64,000 bases of DNA, from the NCBI GenBank assembly GCA_902599575.1, contig CACKFS010000002.1:1-64000 (forward strand), written 5' to 3'. The notes beneath the pieces were generated by a model. That model saw nothing but the letters and a program-made list of their open reading frames with translations. It ran no database searches and was not told where the DNA came from. Numbering within the stretch: the first letter of the stretch is position 1; each line of letters begins with the position of its first letter. This DNA comes from an uncultured Pelagibacteraceae bacterium (GTDB lineage: Bacteria > Pseudomonadota > Alphaproteobacteria > Pelagibacterales > Pelagibacteraceae). This document shows positions 43,468-51,911 of this stretch, piece by piece. Both the position numbers and the translations under genes were made by a program.

Positions 43468-43947
43468 CTTAATTTTCTTTTGTATAAATTTTGGAACTTC
43501 ACTATCTTTATCGACAACTTCTTCTTTTTTATTTTTCGGTTGAAACGCGTAAAGTAAATGTAGGCGGCAATATGAAAAATCTTTTAATGACGTTCTGCCG
43601 CAAAAATAAAAACCTTTTTCATTTGGATGACCTATTGGCCACTTACACGAATTTTCATCAAGCTCCTCTAGTTGCTTAGGGTTCTCGGGTTCAAAATCTT
43701 TTTCAATAACTAAAGACTTAAACTTTCCTTTTCTTACCTTTTTAACATTTAAATTTTGTGATTTATCATTTCTTTGGATAAGAGAACCTTTTTTTGCAAT
43801 AATTTTTCCCGATAGGTTTAGTCTATGAGCCTTTCCAATTACAGCATTTCTACTCACTCCACCTAATATCTCAGCTATTTGACTTGCAGTGCTGCCCTTT
43901 CCCCATAACTCTTTTAATTTAGCAACCTTCTCATCTGTCCAACTCAT
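43459..43947 (-). CDS. gcrA: Cell-cycle regulator GcrA
   Basis: 162 residues beginning MSWTDEKVAKLKELWGKGSTASQIAEILGGVSRNAVIGKAHR in which the first block is the GcrA DNA-binding helix-turn-helix. A C-terminal CKWPIGHPNEKGFYFCGR segment matches the sigma-70-interacting domain. In Caulobacter GcrA activates promoters whose GANTC sites are methylated by CcrM. No CcrM gene is in the window. Single gene facing the SHOCT protein. Confidence 0.93.
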   Translation of the reverse strand: MSWTDEKVAKLKELWGKGSTASQIAEILGGVSRNAVIGKAHRLNLSGKIIAKKGSLIQRNDKSQNLNVKKVRKGKFKSLVIEKDFEPENPKQLEELDENSCKWPIGHPNEKGFYFCGRTSLKDFSYCRLHLLYAFQPKNKKEEVVDKDSEVPKFIQKKIKSA

Positions 43948-44069
43948 AAACTATATTTTGTTGTTTAGCATTTATAAAATACAATATATAGCATAAATAA
44001 ATTTAATTTTTTAACAAGCATATTATTTTATTTTCTAACAGTTTTTTTAAATTATTAAGAATTATATTT

Positions 44070-44882
44070 ATGGTTGAATTAAATAATAAATACAAAATTG
44101 GAAAAAGAAGATTTGGATTAATAAATTGGATAGGTTTTTACTCTTTATATAAAAAAGAAACTTTACGATTTTTAATTGTATTTGGACAAACAATTTTAGG
44201 ACCTGTCTTAACTGGTATTCTATTTTTAATTGTAATCTCGATTGCATGGGGCGATGATAGGGGAGCGGTTTTAGGCTTACCTTTTGTAGAGTTCTTGGCT
44301 CCTGGACTTATATCCATGCAGGTAATCCAACAAGCATTTTCACATTCTTCATCATCAATATTAATGGGTAAAGTAATGGGAAACATCGTAGATTTAATTG
44401 GAAGCCCATTGTCTGCAGCAGAAGTTACCTTAGCTATTGTTTTGGCTTCAGTAACAAGATCATTTATTATTTGCATAGTGTCAATAATTTGCTTTAATTT
44501 ATTAGTAGATGTAAAAGTATTAAATTATAACTACTTTTTTACTTATTTATTTTCCTCCTCATTTTTAATGGGATCATTAGGTTTTATTGCTGGGATGTGG
44601 GCAGAAAAATTTGACAACATGGCAACTGTGACTAATTTTATTATAGTACCATTATCATTTTTATCGGGAACATTTTATTCAATTGATAGGCTGCCTGAGG
44701 TATTAAGAGAATTAAGCATTTATAATCCTTTTTTTCATATGATAGATGGATTGAGATTTTCAATGATTGGTATTAGCGATGGATCTATAATATTTGGATT
44801 GCTATATTTGTTATCTTTTAGTCTAATTTTGTGGAGTATTGCATATTATTTATACAAAAAAGGTTATAAAATAAAGTCGTGA
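44070..44882 (+). CDS. ABC-2 type transporter permease
   Basis: Membrane protein of 270 residues with about six helices, YadH/NodJ-like. The ABC-2 signature region is FDNMATVTNFIIVPLSFLSGTFYSIDRLPE followed by NPFFHMIDGLRF. No ATP-binding subunit is adjacent, so it must pair with one encoded elsewhere. Substrate unknown, possibly a lipid or polysaccharide. argD starts within its stop codon (GTGA), so it is in an operon with arginine genes, which may be accidental. Confidence 0.85.
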   Translation: MVELNNKYKIGKRRFGLINWIGFYSLYKKETLRFLIVFGQTILGPVLTGILFLIVISIAWGDDRGAVLGLPFVEFLAPGLISMQVIQQAFSHSSSSILMGKVMGNIVDLIGSPLSAAEVTLAIVLASVTRSFIICIVSIICFNLLVDVKVLNYNYFFTYLFSSSFLMGSLGFIAGMWAEKFDNMATVTNFIIVPLSFLSGTFYSIDRLPEVLRELSIYNPFFHMIDGLRFSMIGISDGSIIFGLLYLLSFSLILWSIAYYLYKKGYKIKS

Positions 44883-46045
44883 GTTATTTAGCAAAAAATT
44901 ATAATAGAAAAAAAATTTCATTTAAGTTAGGAAAAGGAAGCTACTTATATTCTTCTGATAACAAAAAATATTTAGATTTTGTTCAAGGTATAGCGGTAAA
45001 CTCTTTGGGTCATTCGCATCCAAAACTTATAAAAACTATTAAAGATCAATCAAAAAAACTATGGCACGTTTCTAATGCATTTCAAATTCCAGAAGGTGAA
45101 AAACTTGCAAAAAAGTTGTGTAATAAAACTTTTGCTGATTTTGTAATGTTCCAAAATAGCGGAACTGAGGCAACAGAGGCTGCGGTTAAAGTTGCGAGAA
45201 GATACTTTTATTCAATTGGAAAACCAAATAAAAACAGAATTTTGTGTGTTAAGAATTCATTTCATGGAAGAACGTTGGCTGCAATTTTTGCTAGTGGATC
45301 AAAAAAAATGACAGAAGGATTTGGCCCTAAAATACCAGGATTTGACCATTTTAATTTTGGAAATCACTCCTCATTAAAAAAAAAAATAAATAAAAACACG
45401 GCTGCAATAATGGTTGAAACAATCATGGGGGAAGGTGGGATTAAAGTAATACCTGATTGGTGTTTGAAAGAACTAAGACATTTGTGTAACAAAAAAAAAA
45501 TATTGTTGATTTTAGACGAAGTACAATGTGGCATTGCAAGATCTGGAGATTTTTTTGCGTTTGAGAAATCCAAAGTAAAACCTGACATTGTCCCAATTGC
45601 TAAGGGAATTGGCGGTGGATTTCCTATTGGAGCAGTTTTAATGAATAAAAAAGTTGCCTCTGGAATGGTTGCTGGATCTCATGGATCAACTTTTGGAGGA
45701 AACCCTTTGGCCATGTCTGTTGGTAATACAGTTATGGATATTGTAACTAAAAAAAGTTTTTTAAATAACGTAAAAAGACTATCTAAATATTTTTTAGAAC
45801 GTCTCAACTATATTAAGTCTAGACATCCAAAAACTATTAAAGAAATAAGAGGCAAGGGTTTATTAATTGGTATTCAACTTTATAAAGATCCAACAAAATT
45901 TATTCAAAAGTTAATGGATAACAGATTATTAACAATTCGTGCAGCAGAAAATGTCATTCGAGTTTTACCTCCATTAAATGTTAAAAAAAATGAAATAGAT
46001 GCCGCGTTAAAGATTATTTTAAAAGCATGTAATGATTTAAAATAA
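44879..46045 (+). CDS. argD: Acetylornithine/succinyldiaminopimelate aminotransferase
   Basis: PLP class III aminotransferase of 388 residues. The PLP Lys is in IAKGIGGGFPIGA; NSGTEATEAAVKVARRY, FHGRTLAA, LILDEVQCGIARSG and GSHGSTFGGNPLA are canonical. It acts in arginine synthesis and probably also as DapC in the succinylase lysine route, since no separate dapC is seen. Begins at GTG overlapping the permease stop; argF follows after one base. Confidence 0.95.
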   Translation: MSYLAKNYNRKKISFKLGKGSYLYSSDNKKYLDFVQGIAVNSLGHSHPKLIKTIKDQSKKLWHVSNAFQIPEGEKLAKKLCNKTFADFVMFQNSGTEATEAAVKVARRYFYSIGKPNKNRILCVKNSFHGRTLAAIFASGSKKMTEGFGPKIPGFDHFNFGNHSSLKKKINKNTAAIMVETIMGEGGIKVIPDWCLKELRHLCNKKKILLILDEVQCGIARSGDFFAFEKSKVKPDIVPIAKGIGGGFPIGAVLMNKKVASGMVAGSHGSTFGGNPLAMSVGNTVMDIVTKKSFLNNVKRLSKYFLERLNYIKSRHPKTIKEIRGKGLLIGIQLYKDPTKFIQKLMDNRLLTIRAAENVIRVLPPLNVKKNEIDAALKIILKACNDLK

Positions 46046-46046
46046 T

Positions 46047-46976
46047 ATGAAACATTTTATTAATTTAAAAGATATTAAAACCAAAGATTTAAGAAATATT
46101 ATCTTAGATGCTAAAAAAAGAAAAAATTACAGAAGAAAATTAAATACTTTAGAGGTTGACAAAGGATCACCTCTTAAAGGCAAACTATTAATACAGATGT
46201 TCGAAAAATCAAGCTTAAGAACTCGATTAAGTTTTTATTTAGCAATCAAACAATTGGGTGGGGGCACAATCACTTTAAGATCAAACGAACTTCATCTTGG
46301 TCAAGGAAGTGAAAGTATAGCAGATACCGCTAAAATTTTGTCGACCTACGGTGATGGATTTATGCTTAGAACCGATGATGATAACAAATTAGAAAAATTC
46401 AAAAAATATCTATCAATCCCAGTAATTAATGGTTTAAGCCCATCTTCTCATCCAACGCAAGTACTGTCGGATATTTTTACAGTTGAAGAAATTAAAAAAA
46501 AATCTATTTCAAATTTAAATATCTGCTGGATTGGAGATTCAAATAATGTTTTAAATAGTTTAATTGCAGCATCTGTAAAACTTTCTTTTAATTTACGTAT
46601 AGGTTGTCCCAAAAAGTTTCAACCAAACTTAGAAGTTATAAATTGGGTAAAAAAAAATAAGAGAAAAATTAATATTTATAATGATCCTGTTAAAGCAGCC
46701 TACAATGCTGATGTAATATTTTCTGATAAGGTTATATCTCTTAATGATAAAGTTAATAAAAAAAAAAAATTAATTGAATTTAAAAAATTTAAAATTAATA
46801 AAAAATTATTTAGTCACGCAAAAAAAGATTGTATTTTTTTACATTGTTTACCTCGAGGTAATGAAGTTACGGATGAAATTTTTTTAGGAAAGAGATCATG
46901 TGTTTGGTTACAAGCTTTGAACAGAGTTCACGTTCAAAAAAGCATATTATTATATTGCTTTGGAAAATTAGGGTAG
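46047..46976 (+). CDS. argF: Ornithine carbamoyltransferase
   Basis: Makes citrulline from ornithine and carbamoyl phosphate (309 residues). Carbamoyl-phosphate loop reads SLRTR (56-60) instead of the STRTR of nearly all members. HPTQ, the ornithine loop (DVxxSMG-like: DKVISLNDK) and HCLPRGNEVTDE are present; WLQALNRVHVQK stands where WDEAENR is usual. Function likely but the active site is atypical. Ends tail-to-tail with cycM, overlapping by 9 bases. Confidence 0.87.
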   Translation: MKHFINLKDIKTKDLRNIILDAKKRKNYRRKLNTLEVDKGSPLKGKLLIQMFEKSSLRTRLSFYLAIKQLGGGTITLRSNELHLGQGSESIADTAKILSTYGDGFMLRTDDDNKLEKFKKYLSIPVINGLSPSSHPTQVLSDIFTVEEIKKKSISNLNICWIGDSNNVLNSLIAASVKLSFNLRIGCPKKFQPNLEVINWVKKNKRKINIYNDPVKAAYNADVIFSDKVISLNDKVNKKKKLIEFKKFKINKKLFSHAKKDCIFLHCLPRGNEVTDEIFLGKRSCVWLQALNRVHVQKSILLYCFGKLG

Positions 46977-47513
46977 AGGAAGTGGGTTATCTGAATATTT
47001 ATTTAGATATAAAATAACTGAGGCTCTATCTTTTTCTTTCCTTAATCCTGCGTAAGCCATTTTTGTGCCCTTGATCCATTTTTGGGGCTTTATTAAAAAA
47101 CCATTAAGCTCTTCAAAAGACCAATTTTTTTCGTATTCGACTAATGCTTTTGAATATTTATAATCTTCCACAGCCGCAATTTTTCTACCTACCACATTAT
47201 ATAATGCTGGTCCGATTTTATTACCTCCTCCTGCTTCGATCGAATGACAAGCTGAACATTTTTTAAAAACCTTTTCGCCATGTGCAATATCACCTAATGC
47301 CATAAGAGCCGAGATATCAACTTTATCATCAGCTTTCATGGTGTTCTCCTCACTTATTTGCTTAGCATCATCATCAGGAAGCTCTACTTTATAAGCAGAA
47401 CTATCTAATTTATCTACTTTAAATATGATATTTGAAATTTTACTAATACCTATTATTAATAATGCTACGAGTAGTATTGAAGCTATGATTTTGTTTATCT
47501 CAAACGAGTCCAT
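46968..47513 (-). CDS. cycM: Membrane-anchored cytochrome c (CycM type)
   Basis: 181 residues: N-terminal uncleaved anchor (about 9-30), acidic linker (40-65), then a class I cytochrome c domain with heme motif CSACH (86-90), GPALYNVVGRK and the axial-Met region TKMAYAGLR. In alphaproteobacteria CycM carries electrons from the bc1 complex to cytochrome aa3 oxidase. Divergent from kdsB across a 94-base spacer. Confidence 0.93.
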   Translation of the reverse strand: MDSFEINKIIASILLVALLIIGISKISNIIFKVDKLDSSAYKVELPDDDAKQISEENTMKADDKVDISALMALGDIAHGEKVFKKCSACHSIEAGGGNKIGPALYNVVGRKIAAVEDYKYSKALVEYEKNWSFEELNGFLIKPQKWIKGTKMAYAGLRKEKDRASVILYLNKYSDNPLPLP

Positions 47514-47564
47514 TATTCTGTGTATAAATTACGTATAACATGTTAATTGAAAAAAATGCTAACT

Positions 47565-47592
47565 AAAAAAAAGTTTGCGTCTCATAGACGCA
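47565..47592 (-). terminator. Minus-strand hairpin with T8 run (orphan terminator-like element)
   Basis: TGCGTCT-CAT-AGACGCA (47576-47592) is a perfect 7-bp stem. Read on the minus strand it is followed by AAC and eight T (47572-47565), the form of an intrinsic terminator. No minus-strand gene ends here: the neighbours start divergently on either side. It also lies in the kdsB leader on the plus strand, 15 bases before the ATG. Confidence 0.5.
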
Positions 47593-47607
47593 CAGATTTT
47601 ACAATTT

Positions 47608-48354
47608 ATGTCTAAAACTATCATTATAATACCATCAAGATTGAGTGCAACTCGCCTTCCTAATAAACCTTTGCTAAAAATAGGCAATTTATCAATAATT
47701 CAGCATGTTTATAAAAGAGCAATAGAGTCTAGGGTTGGCAAGGTTTATGTAGCAACAGGAGACAGGGAAATTGCTAATGAGATTTCAAAAATTAAAGGTA
47801 AATTTATTTTAACAAAAAAAAACCACAAAACTGGAACAGATAGAATATTTGAAGCATATAAAAAAATCAGTAAAAAATTGAATTGTGAATATATTATTAA
47901 CCTTCAAGGAGACGAACCTTTTATTGATCCTAAAGATATTGCTAATTTAAATAATAATATAATTTCAAAAAATTTAGATATTGGCACACTTGGAAATAAA
48001 ATTACTAAGGCTGATTTTATAGATAAAGGTATTGTTAAAGTAATTACTAATAACAATATAGAAAAAAAAAAAATATCTAGAGCTCAAAAATTTTTAAGAA
48101 AATGCAAACATCCAAAAAAAAATGCTTATGGTCATATTGGAATATATCAATTTAGGACATCCATTTTAAAAAAATTTGTAAATTTAAGACAATCCAAAAA
48201 TGAAATTAAGCATAGACTTGAACAATTAAGAGCTATTGAAAATGGTATTAATATTGATGTTGTATATAGTAAAAATAAGTCTTTTGGCATTGATACAGTT
48301 GAGGATTATGTGGAAATAAAAAAAATTATGGAATATAAAATCAAGAAATTATGA
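47608..48354 (+). CDS. kdsB: 3-deoxy-manno-octulosonate cytidylyltransferase
   Basis: Activates Kdo as CMP-Kdo for lipid A decoration (248 residues). Signature segments: IIPSRLSATRLPNKPL (nucleotide loop), GDREIANEI, TGTDRIFEA and LQGDEPFIDP. I start at ATG 47608 because it directly precedes SKTIIIIPSR; an upstream frame start passes through the hairpin at 47576-47592. Overlaps pheA by 4 bases. Confidence 0.95.
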   Translation: MSKTIIIIPSRLSATRLPNKPLLKIGNLSIIQHVYKRAIESRVGKVYVATGDREIANEISKIKGKFILTKKNHKTGTDRIFEAYKKISKKLNCEYIINLQGDEPFIDPKDIANLNNNIISKNLDIGTLGNKITKADFIDKGIVKVITNNNIEKKKISRAQKFLRKCKHPKKNAYGHIGIYQFRTSILKKFVNLRQSKNEIKHRLEQLRAIENGINIDVVYSKNKSFGIDTVEDYVEIKKIMEYKIKKL

Positions 48355-49184
48355 AAATTGTTTATCAAGGATCTCCCGGCGCTTATTCCCATTTAGCTGC
48401 AAAGAAAATTTATCCAGAATATGATTTCATACCTTATAATACTTTTGAAGATTGTTTTAAGCATTGTAATGAAAATGAAGAACATAAAACAATAATACCA
48501 GTAGAAAATTCTATAGCCGGAAGGGTTGCTGATATTCAGTACTTGATTAATAAGTATAAACTACAAATTTACGCTGAACATTTTCAGGAAATAAAACACA
48601 ATTTAATGATTTTAAAAGATAATGAACTTAAAAATGTTAAGTCAGTAAGATCACATTCTCAAGCAATTTCTCAATGTCAAAAATTAATCAATTCTAACAA
48701 ATTTGAACCCATAATTGCTGCAGATACTGCTGGTAGTGCAAAGTATATAAGCGAAAAAAAATTAAAAAATGAGGCTGCTATTGCTTCTGAGCTTGCTGCT
48801 AAAATTTATGACTTGAAAATCGTGAAAAAAAATATTGAGGATAATCGAAGTAATGTGACCAGATTTTTAATAATGGGCAAGAAAAAATCTCATCCAGAAT
48901 TTGAAAATAAAAACTATATTACAAGTTGTATATTCAAGGTTAAAAATAAACCGGCGGCTCTTTATAAATGTCTTGGAGGTTTTGCCACAAATAATGTAAA
49001 TTTAAGTAAGTTGGAGAGTTTTTCAGACCAAAATAGTTTTGAGCAGTATCTATTTATTTGTGATATGTACGGTCATATAGAGGATCCAAAAATACAAAAG
49101 TCTTTAGAAGAACTAGGTTTTCATACTGTTAATTTAGATATACTCGGAGTTTATGAAGCAAGCGAGTATAGAAATATAAAATAA
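48351..49184 (+). CDS. pheA: Prephenate dehydratase
   Basis: Converts prephenate to phenylpyruvate (277 residues). Catalytic domain has YQGSPGAYSHLAA, IIPVENSIAGRV, and DNRSNVTRF with the key Thr-Arg-Phe. The C-terminal ACT domain (about 185-270) has NLSKLESFSDQNSFEQYLF, lacking the ESRP phenylalanine-binding motif of E. coli, as in other alphaproteobacterial PheA proteins. No chorismate mutase domain is fused. Terminates 50 bases before the SRP RNA. Confidence 0.94.
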   Translation: MKIVYQGSPGAYSHLAAKKIYPEYDFIPYNTFEDCFKHCNENEEHKTIIPVENSIAGRVADIQYLINKYKLQIYAEHFQEIKHNLMILKDNELKNVKSVRSHSQAISQCQKLINSNKFEPIIAADTAGSAKYISEKKLKNEAAIASELAAKIYDLKIVKKNIEDNRSNVTRFLIMGKKKSHPEFENKNYITSCIFKVKNKPAALYKCLGGFATNNVNLSKLESFSDQNSFEQYLFICDMYGHIEDPKIQKSLEELGFHTVNLDILGVYEASEYRNIK

Positions 49185-49197
49185 TTAAAAACTTTTG

Positions 49198-49227
49198 TTG
49201 TAGACTAGAAAATATAACTGTTATAAT
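49198..49227 (+). promoter_or_regulatory. ffs: Promoter of the SRP RNA gene
   Basis: A perfect TATAAT (49222-49227) lies six bases before the predicted 5' end of the SRP RNA (49234). A weak -35 (TTGTAG, 49198-49203) is 18 bases upstream. Spacing fits a sigma-70 promoter driving ffs and, by read-through, dnaX. Confidence 0.6.
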
Positions 49228-49233
49228 AAACTT

Positions 49234-49319
49234 GGGGCCATCCAGGTGGTATTACCATAAACTCCCCCAGGCTTGAAAAAGAGCAAGGGTAATGAGTATT
49301 TTCCAGGTTGGCTGGTCCC
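49234..49319 (+). ncRNA. ffs: Signal recognition particle RNA (4.5S-like, small form)
   Basis: Ends pair as GGGGCCA (49234-49240) with TGGTCCC (49313-49319). The domain IV tip is CAGG-CTT-GAAA-AAG-AGCA (49268-49285), matching the conserved CAGG...AGCA symmetric loop that binds Ffh, with a GAAA tetraloop in place of GGAA. About 86 nucleotides, shorter than the 114 of E. coli. Location upstream of dnaX-ybaB-recR is typical of alphaproteobacteria. Confidence 0.9.
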
Positions 49320-49324
49320 TAAAA

Positions 49325-51004
49325 ATGAGCATTAATAAAAAAGTACTAGCAATAAAATATCGACCTCAATTTTTTGATGAATTGGTTGGTCAAAAAATAA
49401 TTGTACAAGCCATTAAAAAGTCAATCGAATTAAATAAAATCCCTAATGCATTTTTATTTACAGGGATAAGAGGTGTTGGAAAAACTACAATAGCCAGAAT
49501 TTTAGCTAAGTCACTTAATTGTTTAAATTTAAACAAAGAAAATTGCGTCAATAACCAGTGTGATAATTGTAAGCAGATATCAGATTCTAGGCATATAGAT
49601 GTTCTTGAAATAGATGCGGCTAGCAAAACAGGTGTCGACGATGTTAGAGATTTGATCGAATTTTCAAGATATGGGCCCACATCATCAAAATATAAAATAT
49701 TTATAATTGACGAGGTTCACATGCTAAGCAAGCAAGCTTTTAATGCGTTACTAAAAACACTCGAGGAACCACCAGAATATTTGAAATTCATTTTTGCAAC
49801 AACAGAAGTAAATAAAATACCAATAACTGTACTATCAAGATGTCAAAGATTTGACCTAATGAGAATTAGTTATGATGAACTATTAATTTTTTTAAAGAGA
49901 GTGATCTCGATGGAAGAAAAAGTTTTAGATGAGGATATATTAAAATTAATAGTTAAAATATCTGAAGGTTCTGTTAGAGATGCGCTTTCTTTATTAGATA
50001 GATTACTACTTAGTGATAATGAAAATAATAAAAAATTAGATCTGGAGTCTGCGCAAGAAATATTTGGCTATTTTGACAAAAGTTACATTTTAGATCTAAT
50101 AACTGAATTATTGAAGGGCAATGAGAATAAAGTTCTAGAGTTTTATAAAAATATTTATAATCAGGGAGTAGAACCAAAATTATTCATAAATAATTTTCTA
50201 GAAATTATTTATTACTTAAAAAATCACAATAGTATAAACAGTTTAAGTTCATCAATAGAGTTTACAGAAACAGATTTCAAAAGAATTAAAAACTTAGCAA
50301 GCAAAATTGATAGTAAAACAATTTTATTATTTTGGGAATTTTCTGTAAATATTTTAAAAGAAATAAGTTTAGTTGCTAATCAACATTTAGCAGTAGAAAT
50401 GTTTTTGATTAGATTAATGTATTTAAAAAGAAAAACACCTGGAGAAATAGATACATTTGAAGACTTAAGTAACATAGGTTTTAGTGAAAAAGATGATTTA
50501 AAAAATGACGACTATACAAAAAAAAAAGAAAAGGATCTAAATAATAACAAAACAATAAATCAAATTAAATTTTCTTCACAGGAACAACAAAAAATTTCTC
50601 CAGAAAATGAAAAGATTTCTAATAAATCAAAAATAAACTCTTTCTCCGAACTAATATCAATGTGCATTTTAAAAAAAGAAATCAATTTAAAATATGAATT
50701 AGAAAATAATGTTAATTTGATTAGCTTTAAGAATAATAACATTGAAATCTCTTTCAATGAAAATCTTGATAAGGATTTTATTAAAAATTTGACTTCCAAA
50801 TTATTGGATTGGACAGGTGAAAGATGGATTATTTTGCTATCAAAAAAAATTGGATCAAAAACCATGAAAGAAATTCAGAATCAAGATAAAAAAAATAAAT
50901 TGGAGAATATAAAAAATTCGAATACATATAAAAAAGCAAAAGATCTATTCCCAGACTTAGAAATAATTAATATAAAAAATCTAGAGGAGGACTCTAATGA
51001 ATGA
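49325..51004 (+). CDS. dnaX: DNA polymerase III subunit tau/gamma
   Basis: Clamp-loader ATPase (559 residues). P-loop GIRGVGKTT (47-55), zinc module CVNNQCDNC, DEVHMLS (Walker B) and sensor LSRCQRF are clear; domains I-III end near residue 370 and a Lys/Asn-rich linker precedes the C-terminal tau part. I start at ATG 49325, five bases after the SRP RNA. A ten-A run at 50518-50527 precedes stops in both alternative frames, a likely slippage site for gamma. Overlaps ybaB by 8 bases. Confidence 0.95.
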   Translation: MSINKKVLAIKYRPQFFDELVGQKIIVQAIKKSIELNKIPNAFLFTGIRGVGKTTIARILAKSLNCLNLNKENCVNNQCDNCKQISDSRHIDVLEIDAASKTGVDDVRDLIEFSRYGPTSSKYKIFIIDEVHMLSKQAFNALLKTLEEPPEYLKFIFATTEVNKIPITVLSRCQRFDLMRISYDELLIFLKRVISMEEKVLDEDILKLIVKISEGSVRDALSLLDRLLLSDNENNKKLDLESAQEIFGYFDKSYILDLITELLKGNENKVLEFYKNIYNQGVEPKLFINNFLEIIYYLKNHNSINSLSSSIEFTETDFKRIKNLASKIDSKTILLFWEFSVNILKEISLVANQHLAVEMFLIRLMYLKRKTPGEIDTFEDLSNIGFSEKDDLKNDDYTKKKEKDLNNNKTINQIKFSSQEQQKISPENEKISNKSKINSFSELISMCILKKEINLKYELENNVNLISFKNNNIEISFNENLDKDFIKNLTSKLLDWTGERWIILLSKKIGSKTMKEIQNQDKKNKLENIKNSNTYKKAKDLFPDLEIINIKNLEEDSNE

Positions 51005-51314
51005 TTTTAATAAAATTTTGGAAAAGGCTAAGGAAATTGAGTCAAAGGTTAAAGAAAGCCAAGAAAAAATAAGAAATATCAAAGTGGAAGGTACCTCTGG
51101 AGGAGGGGAGGTAAAAGTAGTTTTAAATGGTGACGGGGAAATTGACAGTTTACAAATATCTAACAGTGTTTTTAAAGAGGACAAGTCTTTGTTAGAGGAT
51201 TTAATAATTGCAGCTCACAATAACGCAAAAAATAACCTTAAATTAAAGACCTCTGACGAACTTTCTAAAGTCACCGGAGGTTTTGGTATACCAGGTTTTA
51301 AATGGCCACTGTAA
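50997..51314 (+). CDS. ybaB: Nucleoid-associated protein YbaB/EbfC
   Basis: Small dimeric DNA-binding protein of 105 residues between dnaX and recR, its usual place. N-terminal helix (residues 1-30, many Lys/Glu) followed by GEVKVVLNGDGEIDSLQIS and LLEDLIIAAHNNAKNNLK, both diagnostic; the Gly/Phe/Pro-rich end (GGFGIPGFKWPL) is typical. An AGAGGAGG site ends just before the ATG. Confidence 0.95.
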   Translation: MNDFNKILEKAKEIESKVKESQEKIRNIKVEGTSGGGEVKVVLNGDGEIDSLQISNSVFKEDKSLLEDLIIAAHNNAKNNLKLKTSDELSKVTGGFGIPGFKWPL

Positions 51315-51317
51315 AAT

Positions 51318-51911
51318 ATGATGGAAATTAGGGAAATTGAAGAACTTATAAAGGCTATATCTAAATTCCCTGGACTAGGACCAAAGTCTGCAAAAAGGAT
51401 TATCTTAAAATTAATAAATAATAAGGATGAGATAATGAAGCCCACAATTAATGCACTGGTAAATGTATATAAAAATATTTCGAGGTGCAATTATTGTGGA
51501 GTATTAAAGTCCTCAAAAGATGAATGTAATTGTAGTTATTTACAAAAAAAATTTTCAAAAATTTGTGTCGTAGAAACTATTGCAGATCAGTGGAGTATAG
51601 AAAGCTCAAATATTTTTACTGGCTATTTTCATATCCTTGGTGGAACTATCTCTGGATCAGTTGATAAAAGTCAAAAACTGCTAGTTGACTCACTTTTAGA
51701 TAGAGTAAAAAAGCAAAACATCGAGGAAGTTATATTAGCTACAAGCGCTACGGTTGAAGGGCAAACTACTGCCTATTACATTGAAGAAATCCTGAAAAAT
51801 ACTAATGTGAAAATTTCTAAATTAGCACAAGGACTGCCTGTGGGCGGCGAGATTGAAAATTTAGATGATGGCACACTATTTTCTGCTTTTAAAAATAGAA
51901 CCCAGCTTTAA
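51318..51911 (+). CDS. recR: Recombination protein RecR
   Basis: RecFOR-pathway mediator of 197 residues. Helix-hairpin-helix (SKFPGLGPKSAKRI), zinc finger (CNYCGVLKSSKDECNC), Toprim domain with VVETIADQWSIE and Walker B-like C-terminal GLPVGGEIE. Two adjacent ATGs (51318 and 51321) could both start it. Converges on glcB, sharing TTAA as both stops. Confidence 0.95.
   Translation: MMEIREIEELIKAISKFPGLGPKSAKRIILKLINNKDEIMKPTINALVNVYKNISRCNYCGVLKSSKDECNCSYLQKKFSKICVVETIADQWSIESSNIFTGYFHILGGTISGSVDKSQKLLVDSLLDRVKKQNIEEVILATSATVEGQTTAYYIEEILKNTNVKISKLAQGLPVGGEIENLDDGTLFSAFKNRTQL

Noticed and set aside
47575-47607. N-terminal extension of kdsB from TTG 47575
   Set aside because: Would begin inside the hairpin and add eleven residues not typical of KdsB; ATG 47608 directly precedes the conserved start.
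49292-49324. N-terminal extension of dnaX from ATG 49292
   Set aside because: The added codons lie within the SRP RNA; the family start aligns with ATG 49325.
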